Shown here: positions 1-4,913 of the stretch, one piece after another
Position numbering within the stretch: the stretch's first letter is position 1
Layout: the number at the start of each line of letters is the position of its first letter
NCBI GenBank assembly: GCA_938041005.1
Contig: CALHZJ010000099.1
Span: 1-6,352, forward strand
Source: an uncultured Candidatus Saccharibacteria bacterium
GTDB taxonomy: Bacteria; Patescibacteriota; Saccharimonadia; Saccharimonadales; Saccharimonadaceae
Reading direction: 5' to 3'
Length of the DNA: 6,352 nt
Notes under the pieces: generated by a model
What the model saw: only the letters and a program-made list of their open reading frames with translations
Database searches by the model: none
Told to the model about the DNA's origin: nothing
Program-made: the position numbers and the translations under genes

Positions 1-25
1 TATACCATGGAAAGGGAGGGCTTGT

Positions 26-496
26 CTACTTTTTCTCTATGTTAGACGTCGACTTTTTATGATAAGACAGCATAGCCCAAGAGCTATATATTAAAACGAC
101 CAGAGAAATAACAATAGGAGAGAAATATAAATTGATCATACCAATAGTCGACAAGACTTTTACGATAAGCGCGTCTTTATTGGCAATGAGGAAAAATAGC
201 CCGAATCGTAAAAAGATGACTAATACATAAAATACGACCGTCGCACATCCAATGGCAGTCAAGACTTTTGAAACTTTATCAGTAATCCAATATCGTCCAA
301 TTTTATACCAATAGATTGAAATGCAAGCGAGTATGATAGCATACGCCCCTAAGATGTGACACAGAGGACCAATGAACGACTTAAATATATCAGACGTGGC
401 ACTAATGAGGTTCGCCGAGATGAGACAAATTATCACAAAAACTACAGTTCGTTTAAAAGCTGGGTTACTTTGGTCATTATGCTGATCATTATTCAT
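26..496 (-). CDS. Small four-helix integral membrane protein, function unknown
   Basis: I do not recognise a family. The 156-residue product starts with a polar, Asn/Asp/Gln-rich segment (residues 1-13). About four hydrophobic segments follow, near residues 16-34, 44-64, 78-104 and 122-144, and a short Lys-rich tail closes the protein, so it should sit in the cytoplasmic membrane. No catalytic motif, paired cysteines or transporter signature is visible. The ATG (complement of 494-496) is supported by an extended -10 box ending six bases upstream, which would give a leaderless mRNA; no ribosome binding site is present. The stop is TAG (complement of 26-28). It diverges from the sensor kinase gene and shares its 60 bp promoter region, so the two could be co-controlled or mutually exclusive. 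The sequence looks AT-rich beside the kinase and der genes. That this is a real gene is likely; its role is open. Confidence 0.75.
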   Translation of the reverse strand: MNNDQHNDQSNPAFKRTVVFVIICLISANLISATSDIFKSFIGPLCHILGAYAIILACISIYWYKIGRYWITDKVSKVLTAIGCATVVFYVLVIFLRFGLFFLIANKDALIVKVLSTIGMINLYFSPIVISLVVLIYSSWAMLSYHKKSTSNIEKK

Positions 497-502
497 AGAA
501 TT

Positions 503-511
503 AGTATACCA
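503..511 (-). promoter_or_regulatory. Extended -10 promoter of the leftward membrane protein gene
   Basis: Read on the minus strand, this is TGG followed by TATACT, an extended -10 (TGn plus a 5/6 match to TATAAT). Six bases then separate it from the ATG at 496, so transcription would begin at or next to the start codon. No good -35 is visible at 16-18 bp spacing, which the TGn extension could compensate for. Confidence 0.6.
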
Positions 512-521
512 CGTTTATCAC

Positions 522-550
522 TTGAGATTTTTCTGAAAATTCGCCATAAT
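522..550 (+). promoter_or_regulatory. Sigma-70-type promoter of the histidine kinase gene
   Basis: TTGAGA (522-527), a spacer of exactly 17 bases and CATAAT (545-550) make a near-consensus housekeeping promoter. Six bases then lead to the ATG at 557, so the predicted first transcribed base is the A of the start codon or its neighbour. The mRNA would be leaderless, and this decides the start of the kinase gene. Confidence 0.75.
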
Positions 551-556
551 AAAAGC

Positions 557-2539
557 ATGAAAAAGGGCGGGATTTACTTTAAGCCTCACGCAATTTCCAG
601 ATTTTGGCTAAGGAGGTTGTGTGAAGTGGCATTACTGAGTTGCTTCACAATTATTCTTTTATACGCATGGGCACGATTTATACCGACCGGTTATCAACTA
701 CCAATCGGATTATCGGTCTCAGATTTGGCGGCTGGCGTAGCAGGAGTCGGCAGCTTAATTGTGTTGATTTTATGTTTTTGGCTTCCCAGAAAACACGAAA
801 CTGAAATCGGAATTTTCGTATATTTGTTAACCGTCGCTGTCGCCGCAACCACCATAATTACCAGCGGCGGAGTCATTTCTCCATTCCTAGTTATGTGGAT
901 TATCGTGGCAATTTTCGCAGGATTTTTCGGCGCAATAATCTTAGGAATAATGGGACTTTTGGTTATTCTGCAGACTATAGCCACCAGCGTTCAACAGGGA
1001 ATAAACATACAATTCATCATCGGCTACCTATTCTTCGGATTTTTGCCTTTGATTTTTAGCCTTGTTCTATGGATTCGCCGCCAAAAAACTGATGACAATA
1101 CGTCCAATCTGGAGAATAGACTTTCCGCGGTTGAAAGTAAATCTGACGTAGTGATTAATGCCATCGATGACGGCGTTCTGGCGATCTCCAAAGACGGCAA
1201 CATCGAACTGATAAATCCATCCGCCCAACAAATCATCGGCTGGGACCAAGGCGACGCGCTCGGACTCAACTGGAAAAGCGTCTTAAAACTCGTCACCTCA
1301 GACGGAAAGGACGTAGAAGACCTCGAGAATCCAATAGCCCAATCTCTATCAAAAAACCAGCCAACGCACAACGATAAATTATTCCTATTGACCAGCTCTG
1401 AAAAACGCATTTTAGTGTCAATCGTCAGCTCTCCAGTCGGCACAGACGGCGAAGGAATCATCGTAGTTTTCCGCGACATCACCAAAGAAAAAGCCGAGGA
1501 GCGCGAGCAGGCCGAATTTATTTCCACCGCCAGCCACGAGATGCGCACGCCAGTTGCATCAATTGAGGGCTATTTGGGTCTGGCGTTAAATCCAGCCACC
1601 GCTCACATCGATGAGAAAGCCCGCGATTTTATTACCAAAGCCCACGAATCAGCGCAACATCTGGGGCGATTATTCCAAGATCTCCTCGACATTAGCAAAG
1701 TTGAAGACGGGCGAATGAAAAACAACCCGAAGATCATCAATGTAAACGAATTTTTGAAGGATATTTTTGATGGTTTAGCGACGAAAGCTAACGAAAAGCA
1801 GCTCAATTATATCTTCATGCCAGACATAATTGATGAGGGTAAGGAGAAGTCATTGCAGCCGATTTTTTATGCCAATATTGACCCCGACCATTTTCGGGAA
1901 GTTGTCAGCAATTTGATTGAAAATGCCATCAAGTACACACCGTCAGGCGAAGTTGTCGTCAATATTACCGGCGACGACAAACAGATTTCTGTAAGCGTGA
2001 AAGATAGCGGCATTGGTATTCCTGCCGAAGATATTCCGCATTTATTCCAGAAATTTTATCGGGTGGACAATTCTGACACGCGAGAAATTGGCGGAACTGG
2101 CTTGGGGCTATATTTGAGTCGCCGCTTGGCCGAGGCGATGTCTGGAAACTTGCGAGTTGAAAGTAAATATAAAGAGGGGAGTACTTTCTATCTGGAAATT
2201 CCTCGTATGAATAGTTCGGAAGCTAAGCAGCGATTAGAATCTACAGAAACCAAAAAGCCCGAAGATAAAACTCCAGATTCTCTGGCTTCAGAAAAAACTG
2301 AAATTGCCACAGAAGAGAAGACGGAAGATGTCGCAATTGAAAATAATAGCGAAATTGTCGATTTAAATCCAGTCGTAATCACAACTCCAGAAAATCCAGC
2401 TCCAGCCACGCCCGCAGTCCCGACGACCCAGCCAGAAATTCCACAACCAGCCAGAAATTCTTCCGAGCCGACGCTGGCTGAAATTGAGGAAGAGTTACGC
2501 AAAAAGCGTCAGCAATTGTCCATACCTGGTCGCGAATAA
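557..2539 (+). CDS. Six-helix PAS sensor histidine kinase with disordered C-terminal tail
   Basis: A membrane sensor kinase of 660 residues that should autophosphorylate on His and pass the phosphate to a response regulator, most likely the next gene's product. About six membrane helices lie at residues 21-40, 55-76, 83-102, 107-124, 125-145 and 152-173. A charged helical linker (174-200) leads to a PAS domain (about 195-310). The HisKA domain has SHEMRTP with phospho-acceptor His327. The ATPase domain has the N box (Asn452, Asn456), G1 DSGIGIP (483-489), F box (497-504) and G2 GGTGLGL (512-518), so it looks fully active. From residue 551 a 110-residue Glu/Lys- then Pro-rich tail extends past the catalytic core and ends in a charged helix-like segment (638-653). 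The open frame continues upstream to 356, but that part overlaps the divergent gene; ATG 557 is chosen because a promoter ends six bases before it. The gene ends in tandem stops, TAATAA. The sensed signal is unknown. Confidence 0.93.
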   Translation: MKKGGIYFKPHAISRFWLRRLCEVALLSCFTIILLYAWARFIPTGYQLPIGLSVSDLAAGVAGVGSLIVLILCFWLPRKHETEIGIFVYLLTVAVAATTIITSGGVISPFLVMWIIVAIFAGFFGAIILGIMGLLVILQTIATSVQQGINIQFIIGYLFFGFLPLIFSLVLWIRRQKTDDNTSNLENRLSAVESKSDVVINAIDDGVLAISKDGNIELINPSAQQIIGWDQGDALGLNWKSVLKLVTSDGKDVEDLENPIAQSLSKNQPTHNDKLFLLTSSEKRILVSIVSSPVGTDGEGIIVVFRDITKEKAEEREQAEFISTASHEMRTPVASIEGYLGLALNPATAHIDEKARDFITKAHESAQHLGRLFQDLLDISKVEDGRMKNNPKIINVNEFLKDIFDGLATKANEKQLNYIFMPDIIDEGKEKSLQPIFYANIDPDHFREVVSNLIENAIKYTPSGEVVVNITGDDKQISVSVKDSGIGIPAEDIPHLFQKFYRVDNSDTREIGGTGLGLYLSRRLAEAMSGNLRVESKYKEGSTFYLEIPRMNSSEAKQRLESTETKKPEDKTPDSLASEKTEIATEEKTEDVAIENNSEIVDLNPVVITTPENPAPATPAVPTTQPEIPQPARNSSEPTLAEIEEELRKKRQQLSIPGRE

Positions 2540-2542
2540 TAA

Positions 2543-2564
2543 CCATAAGGGCTATGGATTTTTT
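2543..2564 (+). terminator. Possible weak intrinsic terminator after the kinase gene
   Basis: CCATA (2543-2547) can pair with TATGG (2553-2557) around a five-base loop, followed by A and six T (2559-2564). This lies just after the kinase stop. The stem is only five base pairs with two G-C pairs, so it may give partial termination with read-through into the response regulator gene. Confidence 0.4.
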
Positions 2565-2583
2565 GTCAAAACTTCAGTATAGT
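2555..2583 (+). promoter_or_regulatory. Probable promoter of the response regulator gene
   Basis: TATAGT (2578-2583) is a good -10 box ending eight bases before the ATG at 2592. With a 17-base spacer the -35 would be TGGATT (2555-2560), which matches consensus at only three positions and overlaps the possible terminator stem. The start would be leaderless or nearly so. The -10 is the stronger part of this call. Confidence 0.45.
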
Positions 2584-2591
2584 ATAAATAT

Positions 2592-3605
2592 ATGACAAAA
2601 ATTTTATTGGTTGAGGACGACAAAAGTTTACGCGAAATTTACGGCGTACGACTTTTGGCGGAGGGCTACGATATCGTTTCGGCGGGCGACGGAGAAGAAG
2701 CTCTAGCCATGGCAATTAAAGAACGTCCGCGATTAATTTTAAGTGACGTGATGATGCCGAAGATTTCCGGATTTGATATGTTGGATATTTTACGCTCGAC
2801 GACAGAAACAAAAGACGTTAAGGTGATTATCATGACCGCACTGTCATCAGAAGATCAGCGAAAACGCGGCGAGCAACTTGGCGCTGATAAATACTTGGTG
2901 AAATCTCAGGTGGGAATCGAAGATGTAGTGAGAGCAGTTCACGAAGCCCTGGGCGACCTTCCTGGAGTCGGCACAAATCCAGTGCCAGTTTCACAACCAA
3001 CTCACACGTACGAGCCGGTTACTCCAGCACCTCAGCCAGCTCCAGCAGCGCCGCAACCAGTTACTAGACCTGATATTTCTTCATTGTCGCCGCAACCAAC
3101 TGCTCCCGCTACAACGCCAACGACTCCTGTAGTAAATCCGCTTATACAACAACATCCACAACAAGCATTCGCTCCAGCGCCGCAACCACTACCTCAACCA
3201 GCGCAGACTCCAGTACCGCAACCGATTCCAACACCGCAGCAGCAGCCAGCAGTCCTACCACAACCCATGGCGCCATTTTCATCACCTGCGCCGCGACCCT
3301 CAGGGCTTGGTGACCGCATTATTCAACCTTTACCAGCTGACGATTCTCAGAATTCGGTAGACATCTCTAAACTTATGGCAGAAGAATTAGACGATACACA
3401 GAGGATTTCTCAACCAATTCCAGAGTCTCAACCGGCGCAAGCTCCAGCGCCACAATCAATTCCGACACCTCAGCCAGCACCAAATCCTATTGAACAGGTT
3501 AACTCGATGCCCCTCGCCCAAACACAACCCCAAGAGCAAAACATTCCACATCAACCATCAGAACCTCAGTTACCACAATTTCCACCGATAAATCCGCAAC
3601 AATGA
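2592..3605 (+). CDS. Response regulator: receiver domain with long Pro/Gln-rich tail, no output domain
   Basis: Residues 1 to about 122 form a complete CheY-like receiver: acidic pair Asp9/Asp10, phospho-acceptor Asp52 in SDVMMP, switch Thr82 in MTA, and Lys104. It should take phosphate from the sensor kinase encoded just upstream. The usual DNA-binding or enzymatic output domain is absent. From about residue 126 to 337 the chain is low-complexity: I count 56 prolines and more than 30 glutamines, with few charged residues. One proline-poor island (about 249-273, with Asp, Glu, Lys and Leu) could form a short helix. The tail is probably disordered and may act as a linker or protein-binding platform; that is inference. 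The ATG at 2592 follows a -10 box closely and has no ribosome binding site. TGA ends the gene, TAA follows directly in frame, and the stop overlaps the next start (ATGA). Confidence 0.93.
   Translation: MTKILLVEDDKSLREIYGVRLLAEGYDIVSAGDGEEALAMAIKERPRLILSDVMMPKISGFDMLDILRSTTETKDVKVIIMTALSSEDQRKRGEQLGADKYLVKSQVGIEDVVRAVHEALGDLPGVGTNPVPVSQPTHTYEPVTPAPQPAPAAPQPVTRPDISSLSPQPTAPATTPTTPVVNPLIQQHPQQAFAPAPQPLPQPAQTPVPQPIPTPQQQPAVLPQPMAPFSSPAPRPSGLGDRIIQPLPADDSQNSVDISKLMAEELDDTQRISQPIPESQPAQAPAPQSIPTPQPAPNPIEQVNSMPLAQTQPQEQNIPHQPSEPQLPQFPPINPQQ
2982..3600 (+). repeat. Low-complexity coding tract for the Pro/Gln/Ala-rich regulator tail
   Basis: Degenerate runs of CCA, CCG, CCT, CAA, CAG and GC-type codons encode irregular PQP, PAP and PTP units. 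Two related blocks stand out: PQPIPTPQ (209-216) and PQSIPTPQ (287-294). Synonymous codons vary between copies, so this is not a recent tandem duplication and appears maintained at the protein level. Confidence 0.7.
3602..3605 (+). promoter_or_regulatory. ATGA stop-start overlap linking regulator and pseudouridine synthase genes
   Basis: The ATG of the downstream gene (3602-3604) shares bases with the TGA stop of the regulator gene (3603-3605). There is no ribosome binding site and no -10 box close upstream, so the downstream gene is probably translated by ribosomes that terminate and restart here. Confidence 0.75.
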
Positions 3606-4309
3606 TAAACCCAGATACAAAGCAAGAATCTTGGCGCCTCAATAAATTCGTGGCGCTATGCTTGGGTGTTTCTCGCCGAAAAGCCGACAAATTGATAGAA
3701 AAAGGGAAGATTACTATTGACGGTCAGCCTGCCAGATTGGGTCAACAGATCTCCGACGCAAATAAAATTTCCTACAACGGCAAATTGCTAGAATTGCAAT
3801 CCAAACAACTCATCATCCTACATAAGCCAACTGGATATCTTTGTTCGCGCGCCTCTCAGGGTGGCGTTCCGACAATCTACAAATTGCTACCGAAGAATCT
3901 TCACCACTTAAAACCCGTTGGTCGCCTGGATAAAGACAGCTCCGGGCTGATTCTCATGACGAACGACGGCGATTTTGCTCACAGCATGACACATCCGTCG
4001 TTTTATAAAATTAAGCGATATCTCGTTACAATCGACCAACCATTGCAGCCTCTACATCGCCAGATGATTAACGATTTTGGCGTGCAGCTTCCTGACGGAC
4101 GCAGTCAATTGACGCTAGAAAGACAACACGAAGGCGATGATTATCGCTGGATAGTGGAAATGAGCGAGGGAAGGAATCGTCAAATTCGGCGAACTTTCGA
4201 TGCGTTAGGCTACACTGTCAAAAAACTCCACAGAACAAACTTCGGCAATTATTCGCTCGGCGACCTCAAGAGAGGCGAATGGCGAGAGGAGAAATTCACG
4301 AATTCATAA
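3602..4309 (+). CDS. RsuA/RluB-family rRNA pseudouridine synthase
   Basis: An enzyme of 235 residues that isomerises a specific uridine in ribosomal RNA to pseudouridine, in the cytoplasm. An S4 RNA-binding domain (about residues 11-70) precedes the catalytic domain. The key motif PVGRLDKDSSG (105-115) carries the catalytic Asp110 and continues into LILMTNDG, as in RsuA and RluB. The C-terminal motif EGRNRQIRR (189-197) and the following LHRTNFG complete the family pattern. Length is normal for RsuA-type enzymes. Which uridine it modifies (16S, as RsuA, or 23S, as RluB, RluE or RluF) cannot be told from sequence alone, so no symbol is given. The gene starts inside the response regulator stop codon and so belongs to the same transcript. 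It ends with TAA, and no clear terminator follows. Confidence 0.93.
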   Translation: MINPDTKQESWRLNKFVALCLGVSRRKADKLIEKGKITIDGQPARLGQQISDANKISYNGKLLELQSKQLIILHKPTGYLCSRASQGGVPTIYKLLPKNLHHLKPVGRLDKDSSGLILMTNDGDFAHSMTHPSFYKIKRYLVTIDQPLQPLHRQMINDFGVQLPDGRSQLTLERQHEGDDYRWIVEMSEGRNRQIRRTFDALGYTVKKLHRTNFGNYSLGDLKRGEWREEKFTNS

Positions 4310-4324
4310 TTTACTCCGCGGCTC

Positions 4325-4353
4325 TTTACATTTTACGGTAAATATTGTAATAT
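4325..4353 (+). promoter_or_regulatory. Promoter of the unknown gene at 4393
   Basis: TTTACA (4325-4330), a 17-base spacer and TAATAT (4348-4353) fit a sigma-70-type promoter. Transcription would start near 4360, leaving about 33 untranslated bases before the ATG. The -10 lies in a short AT-only inverted repeat (4342-4353), probably by chance. A second near-promoter, TTGACA at 4370-4375, lacks a -10 at proper spacing. Confidence 0.55.
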
Positions 4354-4392
4354 AGCTTTTGTGCTAAATTTGACAGAAAGTGCAATTGTAAA

Positions 4393-4893
4393 ATGGAAAC
4401 GCTAGGGCGCGAATCTGAGCCTTTGCCCTCAGAAAAACTAAGAGCAGTCATAAGTAACCTTAAGAAAGAAAGATCGGATACCATAGAAAAACTGTTCTAT
4501 GAGAATGATGAGCCCAATATTTTACCAAAACTCCTAGAAAACCAAATCTACGCTTACATCGAACTTATTAAAGAGGTTGAGAAACGTACTAAGAAATTTG
4601 AATATCCTATATCCGTAGCGTTCAAAGATGACGACAATAACACTTACTACTGCATACATAACCCCGAAGAAAATTACTACATAACACTTTACCCAAATCC
4701 AATTAGCAAACAACCTCCAAAGGCCTACATCCACAATTACACCAGAAATGATGACGAGAGCGAGGGATATAAACTAGACATAGAGACCGAAGAATTCATA
4801 GCAAAAAGCGGCCTGAGCTGTTTTGAGGATTTCCTGAAAATAATTCGCCCATGCGAGGCTTATATAAATAGCGTGCTCGCCAAAATGTCTTAA
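4393..4893 (+). CDS. Soluble protein of unknown function
   Basis: I do not recognise this 166-residue protein. It has no signal peptide or membrane segment and is acidic and Tyr/Asn-rich. Residues 13-70 look mainly helical, with many Lys and Glu. Residues 72-115 alternate polar and aromatic residues as in beta strands (YYCIHN, YYITLYP), and the end (131-163) looks helical again, so a small alpha/beta fold is likely. Three Cys (87, 143, 154) are not arranged as an obvious metal site. ATG 4393 is the first possible start: the frame is open back to a stop at 4348, with no other ATG, GTG or TTG. AGA is used for several Arg codons, whereas der mostly uses CGC or CGT. That difference, and the apparent lack of a family, could mean a lineage-specific or acquired gene. 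It has its own promoter, and its 3' end contains the der promoter. Confidence 0.75.
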   Translation: METLGRESEPLPSEKLRAVISNLKKERSDTIEKLFYENDEPNILPKLLENQIYAYIELIKEVEKRTKKFEYPISVAFKDDDNNTYYCIHNPEENYYITLYPNPISKQPPKAYIHNYTRNDDESEGYKLDIETEEFIAKSGLSCFEDFLKIIRPCEAYINSVLAKMS

Positions 4894-4905
4894 AACTGCT
4901 ATAAT
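4877..4905 (+). promoter_or_regulatory. Extended -10 promoter of der
   Basis: TGC followed by a perfect TATAAT (4900-4905) makes an extended -10 box. TCGCCA (4877-4882) lies at exactly 17 bases spacing and matches the -35 consensus at four of six positions. Only eight bases separate the -10 from the der ATG, so the leader would be one to three bases or none. The -35 lies in the last codons of the preceding gene. Confidence 0.75.
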
Positions 4906-4913
4906 ATACAATC

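Noticed and set aside
356..556. Upstream extension of the kinase reading frame, adding 67 residues
   Set aside because: It overlaps the divergent membrane protein gene on the opposite strand, and the promoter at 522-550 would start transcription only at about 557. The added residues are basic and unlike a kinase N-terminus.
1024..1548. Antisense frames opposite the kinase and other large genes
   Set aside because: They lie fully within well-supported genes, show no family motifs and have low-complexity Ser-rich compositions typical of the reverse strand of coding DNA.
2563..2568. TTGTCA as the -35 of the response regulator promoter
   Set aside because: It lies only 9 bases from TATAGT and 14 from the next TATAAA, both too short for a normal promoter.
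3603..3608. TGA followed by TAA as a sign of UGA recoding (as in SR1 or Gracilibacteria)
   Set aside because: Long genes here have no in-frame TGA, Trp is TGG, and glycines use normal codons. The tandem stop is more simply a backup stop; the kinase also ends in tandem stops.
4342..4353. Perfect inverted repeat ATATT-GT-AATAT as an operator
   Set aside because: It is short, made only of A and T in the arms, and lies in an AT-rich spacer where such repeats arise by chance.
4310..4392. Terminator after the pseudouridine synthase gene
   Set aside because: Only weak four-base-pair AT stems near 4332-4342 are present, with no following T-run at the right place.
4370..4394. Perfect TTGACA with TAAAAT near the ATG of the unknown gene, as a leaderless promoter
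   Set aside because: The spacer is only 13 bases, and the -10 would overlap the ATG itself. The pair at 4325-4353 has correct 17-base spacing.
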